This document shows, piece after piece, positions 12,216-23,917 of a DNA stretch of 64,000 nt. Position 1 is the stretch's first letter; each line of letters starts with the position of its first letter. Location: positions 96,464,567-96,528,566 of the forward strand of contig CM075853.1 in assembly GCA_037975125.1 (NCBI GenBank), in the 5' to 3' direction. Source of the stretch: Latrodectus hesperus. Lineage: Eukaryota > Arthropoda > Arachnida > Araneae > Theridiidae. The translations under genes and the position numbers were made by a program. The notes below the pieces were generated by a model. That model was given only the letters and a program-made list of their open reading frames with translations. It was not told the origin of the DNA and did no database searches.

Positions 12216-12232
12216 CTAAAGGAATAAATGCT

Positions 12233-15200
12233 ATGTTGTCTGAAGAAGATTTAGATCAGTATGACAAAATCAAAAATTTCATTTTAAGGGAACATAGAAT
12301 AACCCCCTTACAACACAAGAAGAATTTTGATTCTTGTTATAAATTACACAATGAAAGTTATGCTCAGTATGCGTCCCGGGTGGAAGCTGCATTAGAACTG
12401 TATTTAAAATCAAGAGATGTAGAAACATTTGCTAAACTTAAAGAGCTTATTGTAGCTGATAAAATAAAAGAAACTTTACCTACTCATGTAAGGTCCCAAA
12501 TATTTTTGAAAGAGACTGAAAATTGGCTTCCAGTCCCTGAATTGGTGAGGGAAATTGATAATTTCTTAGTTTCGATACCAAAAGGTTTCACAAATAATCC
12601 CCACAACTATACCAAATTTATTCCTGGCCCACATGGGACAAAACAGAACGAAACTGTAAGGAAACCTTTTTCAGCTGAAGTTAGAAATAAAAGTTTTTTT
12701 GAGAGGAAAGAATATTGTAATTATCAAAAGAACCCAGATCCACGACCACAGAATCGTTTCGGAAATAACACGGCGAGTTGCTCTCCAGATAAAAAGGTAT
12801 TAAAGTGTTACAAATGTCAAGAAGAGGGTCATTTGAAGAAATTTTGCCCACAAATGAATACAGTATCTCAAGTTTCTAATAGAAGTGAAACTGAAGTAAG
12901 CAAGAAAGGGTTAAATGAACTTTGCATTAAAATAGGTAATGCAAGTTTCGATTGGGAAATTCCAATCAGCGAAAAGGATGGTGAGCTTTTACGAGTTGAT
13001 TTAAATATAGGAGATAATAAGTTTCAAGGAATCATTGATAGTGGTGCGGAAATTACAGTACTGCGGAAGTCAGTGGTGCCAGAAGAAATGTTGCAGTCAA
13101 GTGGGAAAATTTACTTGAGGCCTGCAATTGGATCTCCGGTTGAAGGAAAGCTTGTTTCTGTTCCACTTAGTCTTTGGTCAGCAGATGATGATATCAGGCC
13201 GTATATCATGGTGCATGCTGCGGTTGTTGAAGGATTGCATGAACAAGCTTTGATCACTCCTAGAGTTTTCAGTTTGTTGAAAGAACAAAGAAGAAAATAT
13301 CTCGGAGAGGAAATAAAAAATATCCACGGGAAAGAAATAGTTTCGAATACTTTCAATGTGGAGGGAAGGAAAATAGAAGCTCACAAGGAAATAGAAGCAA
13401 ATCAAGGAACACTTGATTTAGAAAATTCTGAAGTAGAGGTTTCGACTACTCCAGTGGAAAATAGCTTGTTAAATGAAGAAATAATCGCTATTAAGGATGA
13501 AGAAAATAATACTCCAATTTCGCAAGCAAAGATATTAAGAAATGAACAGTTGTCCTGCGCTACATTAAATCGGTGTTTTGAAGATGCCAGACAGCGTAAG
13601 AACAATTACTGGCTGGAATCAGATTTACTGTACCACACAGGCAATGTGGCAGGACAGAAATATGTACAGCTTGTAGTTCCTGATTGCAGGAGAAAAGAAA
13701 TTTTAAAATTGGCTCATGAAACACCAACAGGAGGACATCTTGCCTCTAGAAAAACCAAGGAAAGAATTGCGATGTCTTTTTGGTGGGAAGGTATGCCAAA
13801 AGATGTCAAACGTTGGTGTGAATCTTGCCACGATTGTCAATTGCGGAGGAAAACCAAACTGAAAGACAGAGGACCTATAGAAGCTGTTGGTAGACCAGAA
13901 CTACCCTTTCAAGTAGTGAACGCTGACATTTTAGGGCCTATTGAACCTAAATCTTCTAGGGGACATCAGTATGTATTGTGTGTTATGGATCAGCACAGTC
14001 GGTGGCCAGAAGCAATTCCTATTAAATCTTTGACTGCAAAAGCGACGTGCGATGCTTTTATGGAAATTTTTATGAGGACTGGCATTCCTCGAATCATTGC
14101 TATGGACAATGGAACAAATTTTGCTGCCAAGTTAACGCAAGAATTTCTTAAAAGATTAGGGACTGTACCAAAATTCTCTACACCAGGTTACCCACAGAGT
14201 AACGGATTAATAGAAAGATGGATTGGCACAATGAAGTCAATGTTACATCATGCTATAAGGTCGCAAGGTAGAGGATGGGACAAACAGCTGCCTTTTCTCT
14301 TATGGGCATATCGTGAAGTGCCAAACGCTACTACTGGGGTCTCACCATATCTACTAGTTCATGGACGTCCCCCAGTTGGACCTTTAGCAATTTTAAAATC
14401 TACATGGGAAGATGAAGTTGTTTTACCTCAAGGTATTGGTGAATCAATCACTGATTATCTTCAGAAGGTTCGAAGTAGGTTGCAGGAAGCTGTGGAATAC
14501 GCTGATGAGCATACTAAAAATCAACAGGAGAAATATGTACATTATCATAATTTGAGATCCAAATCAAAAGAATTATCTATTGGAGATGAGGTTATTGTGT
14601 TGATTCCAGACTCTACAAACAAACTTTGTTCTAGGTGGAAAGGTCCAGGAGAAATTGTAGAACAAAAATCACCACATTCTTATGCAGTTAAGCTACCGGA
14701 TGGAAGCATCCGTCATCTGCATCAGAATAAGCTAAGGAAATATATCCAACCGATGAATACGGTGGGTATAATATATGAAGCTGATGAAGATTTTGGGGAA
14801 GTTAAACCTGTACCTCTAGGAGGCCTTGGAGAAATAAAGGACTGTTGGAAACAGCTAGAAGAAAAGACAGAATTGTCAAATCTATCTCCGAAGCAAAAGA
14901 CTCAGCTTTTAACAATTCTCAAAGACTACAGAGTCGTTTTCAATGGTGAATTAAAACGAGCTAAAGTACAACCGCATAAAATAACATTAAAAACTGGAAT
15001 CGAAAGGAAACAGCCTCATATTTACCGAATACCGGAATCACTAAAACCTCAGGTGGAAAATCAAATAAAGGAACTATTAAACAAGGATTTAATAGAACCA
15101 TCTTCTGCAGAAATTGTTTATCCTCTTGTATGTGTCGCAAAGAAAGACGGAACGATTCGACTATGTGTCGATTATCGGGGACTAAATTCTGAATCTAAAA

Positions 15201-16273
15201 TAGCTCCATTTCCAATGCAAAATTCAGAAGAATTACGATTCAAAGCTGGTGCGGCAAAGTATCTATCAACTTTAGACATCCTTAAAGGTTATTGGGAAAT
15301 TCCATTGGATCAAGATAGTCGAGAATTAACGAGTTTCGTTTCACCTAAGGGACAGTATCAGTGGAAAGTAATGCCATTTGGACTTGCAGGTGCTCCAGCT
15401 ACTTTTCAGAAAACTATGAATCAGATCCTAAGACCTCATAATGATTTTGTTGAAAGTTTCCTGGATGATATCATAATTTATTCATCTAGTTGGGAAGAAC
15501 ATTTGAACCATCTAAGAACGGTTTTGAAAACATTAAAGCAGTGCAATTTTAGCGCAAATTTAGCAAAATGCACATTTGCTAGATCAAAGGTAAAATACTT
15601 AGGTCATATAGTTGGATCAGGAGAGCATGGGCCCGATCCGGATAAAATTGCAGCTATCAAAAACTTAAAATCGCCAAGAACAAAGAAAGCCTTAAGATCA
15701 ATATTAGGACTGCTTAACTATTATAGGGAATATGTGCCTCATTATGCAAACATTGCTAAGCCATTAACAGATCTGACCAGAAAATCTGTACCAAATGATA
15801 TCCCTTGGTCTGAAGAGACAGAAAGGGCTTTCATCTCATTGAAAGATAGTTTATGTGCTGTCACTTCATTGTCAACCCCTGATCTAAATAATCAATTTGA
15901 ACTCCACACAGATGCTTCGGTTACTGGCATTGGAGCATGTTTAATGCAGAGAGACACAGATGGAAATCCTAAGCCTATAACCTTCGCCAGTCAGAAATTA
16001 ACTCCAGCGCAGACTAAGTGGAGTACCATTGAGAGAGAAGCATATGCTGTGATATGGGCACTTGGTAAGTTTGAAGCATGGACTTACGGAACTTCCATAA
16101 ATTTATTCACAGATCACAATCCTCTGAAATACCTTACGGAAAGCATCCCGAAGAATGCCAGATTACAGAGATGGTCACTGGCTCTCTCTCGCTATCAGGT
16201 CACAATAGCTCATAAGCCCGGTAATAATAATGTTATCGCAGATGCCTTATCAAGGGTTTATGAGGATGATTAA
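12233..16273 (+). CDS. pol: Gag C-terminus/Pol polyprotein: nucleocapsid, protease, integrase, RT, RNase H
   Basis: 1346 codons without a stop. Domains in order: Gag C-terminal region (1-190); a CCHC zinc knuckle at 192-205 (CYKCQEEGHLKKFC); retropepsin with D269 in IDSGAE; integrase zinc domain (H495, H502, C529, C532); integrase core D565, D625, E661 with exactly 35 residues between the last two; a GPY/F-like region (about 782-850, RWKGPGEIV); reverse transcriptase with VCVAKKDGTIRLCVDYR and FLDD (D1078, D1079); RNase H with D1227, E1267 and D1294. All catalytic residues are present, so the enzyme set looks functional. RT and RNase H are clearly Ty3/gypsy-like, yet integrase is N-terminal to RT. 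The ATG at 12233 is internal to Gag; the real product probably starts upstream in gag. Confidence 0.95.
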   Translation: MLSEEDLDQYDKIKNFILREHRITPLQHKKNFDSCYKLHNESYAQYASRVEAALELYLKSRDVETFAKLKELIVADKIKETLPTHVRSQIFLKETENWLPVPELVREIDNFLVSIPKGFTNNPHNYTKFIPGPHGTKQNETVRKPFSAEVRNKSFFERKEYCNYQKNPDPRPQNRFGNNTASCSPDKKVLKCYKCQEEGHLKKFCPQMNTVSQVSNRSETEVSKKGLNELCIKIGNASFDWEIPISEKDGELLRVDLNIGDNKFQGIIDSGAEITVLRKSVVPEEMLQSSGKIYLRPAIGSPVEGKLVSVPLSLWSADDDIRPYIMVHAAVVEGLHEQALITPRVFSLLKEQRRKYLGEEIKNIHGKEIVSNTFNVEGRKIEAHKEIEANQGTLDLENSEVEVSTTPVENSLLNEEIIAIKDEENNTPISQAKILRNEQLSCATLNRCFEDARQRKNNYWLESDLLYHTGNVAGQKYVQLVVPDCRRKEILKLAHETPTGGHLASRKTKERIAMSFWWEGMPKDVKRWCESCHDCQLRRKTKLKDRGPIEAVGRPELPFQVVNADILGPIEPKSSRGHQYVLCVMDQHSRWPEAIPIKSLTAKATCDAFMEIFMRTGIPRIIAMDNGTNFAAKLTQEFLKRLGTVPKFSTPGYPQSNGLIERWIGTMKSMLHHAIRSQGRGWDKQLPFLLWAYREVPNATTGVSPYLLVHGRPPVGPLAILKSTWEDEVVLPQGIGESITDYLQKVRSRLQEAVEYADEHTKNQQEKYVHYHNLRSKSKELSIGDEVIVLIPDSTNKLCSRWKGPGEIVEQKSPHSYAVKLPDGSIRHLHQNKLRKYIQPMNTVGIIYEADEDFGEVKPVPLGGLGEIKDCWKQLEEKTELSNLSPKQKTQLLTILKDYRVVFNGELKRAKVQPHKITLKTGIERKQPHIYRIPESLKPQVENQIKELLNKDLIEPSSAEIVYPLVCVAKKDGTIRLCVDYRGLNSESKIAPFPMQNSEELRFKAGAAKYLSTLDILKGYWEIPLDQDSRELTSFVSPKGQYQWKVMPFGLAGAPATFQKTMNQILRPHNDFVESFLDDIIIYSSSWEEHLNHLRTVLKTLKQCNFSANLAKCTFARSKVKYLGHIVGSGEHGPDPDKIAAIKNLKSPRTKKALRSILGLLNYYREYVPHYANIAKPLTDLTRKSVPNDIPWSEETERAFISLKDSLCAVTSLSTPDLNNQFELHTDASVTGIGACLMQRDTDGNPKPITFASQKLTPAQTKWSTIEREAYAVIWALGKFEAWTYGTSINLFTDHNPLKYLTESIPKNARLQRWSLALSRYQVTIAHKPGNNNVIADALSRVYEDD

Positions 16274-16713
16274 TTTTTTTATTTCTTTTATTATAAATCT
16301 AGCATAAGAAATAGTAAAATATTTCTGACATATTATAATATTCATATTTAACTTTATATAAGATATTGTAGTTATTTCGATTTGTTTTGGTTGTTAATTT
16401 TCATAAGGTTGTGTGAAAAATATTTGCATAGTTATTTTTTTTTTAATGTTAATATTGATTCTTATTTTCTTACATTATAATATTGTGTTGTAATCAATAT
16501 AATAGATATAGCAGTAGTATAGGCTGTTTTCCTTTAAAGATAATATGAAAGAAATGTGTAAGCTGTAGCATGTCAGCAAATAGATTAATCGTTAAGTTAC
16601 ATTTAGAATTTTGGTATTGTTGGCTCTTGGTGGAATGGTGATGAAAGGTAAAAGAAACATTCTAGGATTCTTCGTAGTTTCCATTCGCGGGACAAGGTCC
16701 AGCAATGGAAACT
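16274..16713 (+). other. 3' untranslated region of the LTR retrotransposon
   Basis: Mostly AT-rich and non-coding. I see no envelope-like frame between pol and the 3' LTR. A 62-codon frame at 16611-16799 runs into the LTR and has no domain features. Confidence 0.7.
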
Positions 16714-16723
16714 GGAGGGAAGG
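16714..16723 (+). other. Polypurine tract
   Basis: GGAGGGAAGG directly abuts the TG of the 3' LTR, the position where second-strand DNA synthesis is primed in LTR retrotransposons. Confidence 0.8.
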
Positions 16724-17286
16724 TGTCAATAATGAGAGCATTGTGCAAGCACTCAGCACTTCTCCGAGTCAGTTTCGAAAGAATTATGAGGACATTTAAG
16801 ATTCTGCACAGCGATAGAGTTCCTCTTATCTCTTGAGTGGCGCTAATTGATTTGTATGATTGGTTTTAGCGAGTGACGTGCTGACTGGAAATCTGAGAAC
16901 TTCCAGAAGTTGCAGAGTTCCTGCCAAGTTTCTTCCGAAGTTGTTCCATTTGGTCCTCTTCAAAAACGATGGCTTTCTGTTTCGTTGTGTACGGATGTGG
17001 GAGACGCTGGAGGCGGAGTTTAAGAGATCATGAAAGTGTGTGGGAGCGAAAGGAACGTGGTTCTTGAAAAACGCCACGAGTGGTAGCGGAGGTGCCGTTT
17101 CCAGGCAGGGGAAAGTTCTGGTATTTCAAATGATGTAAAAAGGAACCATTTAAAATTATGTTTGTGTCTGTAGTTAATGTTATGTGTTTTTTTTTTTTTT
17201 GTGTAAAATAAATGTGTAGTAAAAACCCAAGATCTTTCGTATTACTGAACGATCCTGGAAACGACAGGTTCGTGGAAACAATCACA
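16724..17286 (+). repeat. 3' LTR
   Basis: 563 bp, almost identical to the 5' LTR at 9708-10263. The differences are listed there. Followed at 17287-17291 by the GCTAT target duplication. Confidence 0.96.
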
Positions 17287-17299
17287 GCTATCTTACCTT
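17287..17299. repeat. SINE target-site duplication, right copy, containing the LTR element's GCTAT
   Basis: GCTATCTTACCTT matches 9412-9424 exactly. Its first five bases double as the right target duplication of the LTR element. Confidence 0.9.
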
Positions 17300-18199
17300 A
17301 AATTTATCAATTGAATACCTATTTTAATTATAGGTAATTGTAATTACTTGAAATCCACTTTAAGTTTCAGTCTAAGGGGGAAATTCTTTAACCTGCAACT
17401 TAACCATATTTATTTTGACGTAGACATTCTAATACAATTAACTTTTTAGTAAAATATTAGTATAAAGTAATAAGTTAGCTAGTGAAAATTGTAATCCGAC
17501 CCATCCACTATTAAACATATTAACCAACTTGGATGTCTTTTACAATACTAGATGCTAGGTGTCCCCGGTTAACATCCCTTTACTGCCGATTTATTGCATT
17601 ATTTCGAATTGTGATTCGAACCTGAAATTTATGTTATCTTGCAAATAAAACTTAACTGTCCGAATATTTAAATTCCCTAATTTTTCCATTTTGCTTGTTT
17701 TATTCTCTTAAAAGAAAACTCTACCTTATCATTTTGCATCGCATTAAAAATGTGTGATGTAGTCATTGGTGGTGGCTCGGAAATCGGCAGAAAGAATTCT
17801 GCAGGTTTTTGAGCGACACGTGTAACATAAGAACTTAAAAAATTTCAACATCAATAGAATTTCATTTCAAGAGAGTCAGTATAATTTTGTTCTGCATCAA
17901 ATATCGAACTATTACATGACATATAAAAATGCACTTCAAATACGCGACTTATTTATTCTTAAATTATTCTATTTCCATTACCTATTTTTGTCAATTTGAA
18001 GTTACTAAACAATACTTAAAATTCATTCATCGTCAAAAGACAAGACACGCCTGATGAGGCATCTCTTCTTATTTTTTTAAACATCAATTGAATGATATTA
18101 GATAATATAAGTAATTTATATCTTTTAATATAATAATAAGTAATATAAAACGATGCTCAGTATTCGACTCAGGATTGAACTAGCTACCCTTCGGCATGC
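17300..18199. other. AT-rich spacer, no gene seen
   Basis: No frame or repeat that I can support. At about 18165-18200 the minus strand holds AGTTCAATCCT, a B-box-like word that could be the edge of another worn SINE next to the one at 18200-18390. Confidence 0.5.
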
Positions 18200-18390
18200 A
18201 GGTTGGTTGGTAGATGGTTGGTTTGTCGCTCAACGGTCATTTTTTGCACACGAGGGCTAATTAGACCGGGACCTACGGTTTAAAGTGGATTCCGAACCAC
18301 TACAAACATCCATGCCCAAGGTGGGATTCGAACCCATGAACTGTTGAACCGAAGGCAAGAGTGCTAACCATTCGGCTGAAAGCTCGGCCT
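18200..18390 (-). mobile_element. tRNA-derived SINE, second family
   Basis: The minus strand starts at about 18390 with GGCCGAGCTTTCAGCC, then the A-box-like region AATGGTTAGCACTC, then a perfect B box (GGTTCGAATCCC, within 18323-18335). The tRNA-unrelated part runs to about 18200. The body differs from the SINE at 9425-9702. Worn relatives of this family occur at 34525-34640 and 40375-40512. No clear target duplication was found, so the ends are approximate. Confidence 0.8.
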
Positions 18391-19873
18391 TGTAAAGAGC
18401 CAGAGCTTTTTCACGCTAGATTATCATAGCATAAATGGTATAAAATTTGATGAAAATTATAAAGTCTGTAAAAAGAATCTTGATTTTTTTTGATATTTTT
18501 ATTTAGTGTTTTAAGTTTTAATTTTACCAGATATTTAAGAAAAATATGTAAATATCCTCAATGAAACAATTCATTATGTGATAACTGAAATACTTTGAGG
18601 AAACTGAATCTGTTCTTTTTTTTTTTGCAATATAAAGTTATTAGTATGTTTAGCTTACTTCAGGCAAGATTAAAAATCATTGAATTCTTAATGATATACC
18701 CCATGGTGAGATTTCAAACACTTGCCAGCAAAGTTTTAAAAAAATGAATCCTGAAACATTAATTTCTTATTAACGATTTTTTCTAAAGGCAGATTTAGAA
18801 ATTACAACATTCCTGAAGAAGAAAACGTTTGTGATTCTATATGCATACATATTTCCTGTAAAAGAAAATTATAACATCAAACATCACTTAACTTCAATCA
18901 AAGAAAATGTGTATTACTGTGAACATAAAAACAATTATCAATAAAACAATGTCATTGAGGCAATAGCATTGCCAAAGGTTAACTTGACAAGTGTTTAGAA
19001 CTTTTCAGTGACTAATAAAATCTCCTGAGCTTTATGAATATAAACATTAGTCAGTAAATTTAAGATTTTTAAAAAATATTCATAAAATGAAGCAAGCAAT
19101 CATCACTTTGTAGCAAATCAGAGGTACGAATGAAAATAAATCTATTAATAATTTAAACCTATGTAAGGTTGAGTTGTAGCCTTTAAACAAGGTAAAAATA
19201 TGCTAAATTTTATAAGATGTATATTTTATGAAATTAGGGATGACAGGACCATAAATCATACGATTTAAAAAACAATTAAAACAAAGGTATTTTTTTATCT
19301 TTAATAAAGCAGAAATAAAGTTTCGATTAATAAAATTCAGTATATTTCTTTTTAAGAAAATATTAAAAATAAAATCTCAAAACTTGAGATTTTTTTAAAA
19401 AGTATTAAAGAAGTCTAAGTCCCCATCATGCTTAAAAAAAAGAAAAAAATAGTTTGTTTACTTAAAATTGAAAACGAAAAAAAAATTAATTCTAATTACA
19501 TAATGGCTATAAGACAAAACCTAAATATAAAAAGATCATAATATCGCAATTTTTCAAAAACATAAACCTATATTATTTAGAAATTGCAAACAAATAATAA
19601 AGTTGTACAAATTAAATTTAAATAATTTTAATCTTAATAACGGATTTATAAATATTAAAGATTTGAAGAAAAAGATATGTACGCTATAAGAAATATAAGT
19701 TAATTATAACTATAATAAGAGAAAATCTACACTAATTTTAAGAAATGATGAAATGAAATTGTTTTCGGTGAGAACGAACTTTCGGTGAAATCGTTCAGTT
19801 GAAAAATTATAAATATATATGATAGTTCCATGATATGGCAATGCTTGATATGTGTGTGTGGAAAAAGCTTAAC

Positions 19874-19937
<64 letters not shown>

Positions 19938-21476
19938 AACTGTATACCTAAACTTTACGTACATACTGGAATATAGTATGAGGCTTTGTAAACCTCTGAA
20001 GTCGATGTTTATTGGAATGGCAAAAAATGTAATTTAAATATTTATTTCTAGAATGTAAACATAAAAAAATCAACAGAAAAAATTAAATAGCTGAATTTTT
20101 GGTATTTTATCAAGGCACTGATACACAATAAGAGAGAGTGTTTACTAATTATTGCTTTATAATTGCCGAAAAGTGTAAGAAATAGATTTCTACAAGTATT
20201 TGATTTATCATTTCAATATATATGAAATAAATTGTAAATATATTTCTTTGCGCGACAAGTGATTCCTTAAGAACAAAATCTAAAAATTGCCTTCTAAAAA
20301 TATACCAGTTAAAGGTAATAAAAAATGATGACAAAGAGTAGTTAAATTAACAGATACCCGATCGAAAATAAAAATTGTAAATAAAATCCGATGTTTCACA
20401 CGAAAGTTATATCTTTAGTTCATAAGTTTAAATTTTCATAAGATAAAGTTTGTTAAATAAATATATTTTTAGCTTTTTACTTTAAAATAACTTTCCCCTC
20501 ATTCGATGCATAAGTTTCAGAAACATCAACCACCTATGACATATATTATGCTAAACTTTTTAAAAACTCAAAATGCTCACAGCAGAAACTTATCACAAAG
20601 ATCTTTATATAAATTTTTTGCCGCAGTATTATAAATGCGTAAAAATAGAATATTTTCTATAATTATGTTCTTTATATACGATTTCAATAAGCATATGATA
20701 AAACTTACACAATAATGTAATTTTAAGCATTTTGAATATTTTGGTACCATAGACACAATCTAGGAAAATAAATGTGAGCTAGAAAATTGAATTGTATCTA
20801 CAGTACCGTTTCACAAAAAGAATTCATGGAAAAAGAAAATGAAGTACACATTTTAGTTTTTAGCGCAAATACTTACAGGAAGGAAATTTCGAAACATCCA
20901 TTTTCCAATTTTGTCTCGCAGTCCCTTTTTACAAACTCGTTCTTAAAAATCTATATCTCAAAGAGCTCTTAGTTCGTTTTAACAATTGAAATATCTATTG
21001 CTAACAGAAATAGAAGATATCGGGAAAAATTTTTAGAATTTCCTTTCTCCGAATTTCATACTTTTGAGAAGAGTCTTGTTTATAAGTACCCATTTTTATC
21101 ATATATAGGATCAAAGAATTAATTTCTTTTCACGCATTAGCAAATGAAAGCGTTTCCTTTTGTGTGCATACTTTTATTATTCGAATTACTTTTGTACAGA
21201 AATAGTAATGATTAAAATTAAAATAAACGCATTTATTTTTTCGTTATAAATTAAAATTGTAAAATGCAAATTTTGAGTAAATTTAATAAATTTATGGAAA
21301 TTATTAGAACATTTATTAAATGGTCATTATAAGTATATAAATTTTTTATAATATAAATGCATGTGCTTCAGATGTATTAAAAGAGAATTTTTAATTTTGA
21401 GTATAGAATGAGTTCTTATAAGTATTGAATAAAAGTGTTCAGATGAAGGAGACACGTATTACCAACGATTAGTATG
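18391..21476. other. AT-rich spacer with a (TA)n microsatellite
   Basis: No supported gene in about 3 kb. Short frames at 20149-20334 (-) and 20787-20972 (+) have AT-driven composition and no motif. The (TA)n tract is listed separately. Confidence 0.5.
19879..19934. repeat. (TA)n microsatellite, 28 units
   Basis: An uninterrupted alternating TA tract of 56 bp. Confidence 0.97.
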
Positions 21477-22344
21477 CTCTATACCAGTCTTTCCCAAAGT
21501 GGGCGATAACGCCCCCTTGTGGGCGTTTGAGACCTAGAGGGGTGCGTTAAAGGGTCCAGAAAAAATGGGGGACGTTGACGTGGGTAAGGGGGTGATGGTA
21601 GATTTGTAATTTGATTTACTTTATATTTTAAATTTCGCTAGAATTAAAGCCTACCTACTACACAATAACGAATACTTAGTTTATATTCCTACCCTGTATG
21701 ATGGTATAAAAACTTAAAAATACTTAACATAGATGTCGTAAATAGACCGCACGTCGTATGCATGTACGTTGTAAAATGAAAAAAGCATACAGCTGTGTAA
21801 ATGCATGAATTGCCAAATGTGGCAAACATTCCAGGGATAAAGACTAACTGCGGGAGCCGGTGCACTTATGATGTTGTGCTCCGTAGACGTATGTTTGCAG
21901 AAACCTTCAGCGCTTTTTCGCATGCGTCAGGTCTGCTTCGAGTTCATCAAAATAGGGTTGAGACAAAAGAGAAATGTTTACTTAACATGCGTGCTTCTGA
22001 AAAATCGGTCTGAGGAAAAATCCGGCGTATCCATCCATCCCAGCGTATCGCCCCTTTTCAGAATAGAATGGTCGACAGGTGGCGGTTTTGCAATACGAAA
22101 ATGGACTGTACGTCGTAGCAATCGGCTGGTTCATCGATACTTATCCTAACTTGCTCAGTACAATTGAGCGTCGAAAGAGATAAACGAGTTTGTGTGTGTT
22201 TACCGTATTCCTGTCGGTGCTTGCTGTATTTAAATCCTGTATAAAAGCTCGCAATTTGTCTTATATTTTCATTACTGGTTTCGCTCGCTATATTTAAACG
22301 AGTATTTAAGTTCAACACTTTATTTACATTTTTTTTAAAAAGCC

Positions 22345-23883
22345 ATGTCGCAAGCAAAACAGAAGAAACCGCAATGCAGTGCAGGATATATTAAATATGG
22401 ATTCATAGAAAATTCGACAAACTTATCTTTGCCTTTGTGCCTTCTTTGTTCAAAAACATTTACAAACGAAGCGATGAAGCCTTCAAAACTTCATGATCAT
22501 TTAAATAAAATTCATCCAGATAAGAAGGACAAAAATGTAACCTATTTTCAAGATCTGGAAAAGAAGCATAATGCTCAGCCAAGTGTATCGAAACTTTTTT
22601 CGATGACTGCTAAGCAAGATGATGATAGACTTCGAGCTTCATACAATATCTTTCTGTTAGTTTTTCAAACCGGTAAACCACACACCATCGGAGAAATGTT
22701 AATTTTGCCGGCGATAAAAGAAGTTATAACTACTGTGCTCCATAAACCGGCAGCAGATATAATTCGAAATTCTCCTTTGAGCAATAACTCTGTGCAAAGA
22801 CGAATTGATGAAATGGCTGAAAACATTGAAGAGTCATTGTGCAATCCTCTGAAGACTAGTCAATTTTCAATTTAATTGGATGATTCCACTTTACCAACTA
22901 ATGAAGCATTGTTGTTGCCTTACGTGAGGTTCATTAATGATGAAAAAAATATGTCAAGAACTTTTATTTGCTAGGAATTTAGAGACAGACACAAAAGGAG
23001 AAACCATATTTAAAATACTGTAAAAGTTTTGTGATGAAAAAGGAATTCCCTTGAAGAATATTATATCAACTGCTACAGATGGTGCTCCAGCTATGACAGG
23101 GTGTCAAAAAGGCTTCATGTCGTGCTTAAAAAACAAAATTCCTGATGTGATTGCTGTACATTGCGTTATACATCGACAGCATTTAGTTGCTAGAAATTTA
23201 AGTGAACGACAGTTTCAATCATTGCAACATGTCATCAGAGTAGTCAATAAAATCCGAAACAACTCTTTAAATGACAGATTATTTAATCAGCTTTGTGTTG
23301 CTAATCATGAAGATTTCAACAGATTGATATTTCACGCGGAAGTGCGTAGCTGCTCTTACACAAGAAGAATATCGGCACACGTGAGCTCCATAATTTTCCC
23401 AATTTATCAGTATCCTGCAACAACGACGACTTGCTCTTCTACTGTCAACATTTGGAAAATCTTCACAGTGATTTCATTGAAGGATTCCGTGACATTTTGA
23501 AATTGGAAATACCAGACTGGGTGTTAGATCCTTTTCCAAATGTCAACATAGCAATATTACCCCAGCTGGAAGAATAACTTATAGAACTGACAACGAACGA
23601 GGAAATAAAAATCAAATTTAAAAATGGCTACCAAAAATTTTGGTTACAAAAGACAATTCCGCAGTTGTGCCCTGGATTGTGGTTGATCGTTCAACAATTT
23701 TTGATATCATTCCCACCGTCATATTTGCGTGAAAGAGGATTTAGCACTGTGACAACGCTGCTTACTAAAAAGAAAAATCATTTGCAAGTTACCAAACGTG
23801 GCGACTTACAACTGTTTTTGAGTAAAATTCCACCTGATATAAACAAACTTGCTAAAAATCATCAAATTCATCCATCCCATTAG
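22345..23883 (+). pseudogene. hAT transposase (ZBED5/SCAND3-like) pseudogene
   Basis: The ATG at 22345 opens 176 codons with a BED-type zinc finger: C32, C35, H52 and H57. A TAA at 22873 ends that frame, but homologous-looking protein continues (LDDSTLPTNEALLLPYV). A frameshift follows near 22950 and another TAA at about 23021. The next block, from 23051, contains STATDGAPAMTG, which holds a catalytic Asp region, and HCVIHRQHL. Past HAEVR (about 23345) the frame degenerates, and the middle of the usual protein seems deleted. The C-terminal hAT dimerisation block (YLRERGFSTVTTLLTKKKNH) survives at 23665-23883. At least two stops, one frameshift and one internal deletion make it inactive. Confidence 0.9.
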
Positions 23884-23917
23884 ATTAGTTTACAAACTAA
23901 AATTGATTACCTATCTA

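Larger units (their letters stand above)
9708..17286 (+). mobile_element. Full-length LTR retrotransposon, gypsy-like enzymes in PR-IN-RT-RH order
   Basis: The element is 7579 bp and bounded by LTRs of 556 and 563 bp (TG...CA), with a 5-bp GCTAT duplication. Internally it has a tRNA-Ser-type primer site, a long AT-rich leader (10283-11681), a frameshifted gag, one uninterrupted gag-end/pol frame (12233-16273), about 440 bp of untranslated sequence and a polypurine tract. There is no env-like frame. Integrase lies before reverse transcriptase, unlike standard Ty3/gypsy elements and like the Gmr1 group. The LTRs differ by roughly four substitutions and two homopolymer lengths, so the insertion is young. 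Confidence 0.96.

Noticed and set aside
13111..13605. Minus-strand frames opposite pol
   Set aside because: They are shadows of the long plus-strand polyprotein, with no features of their own.
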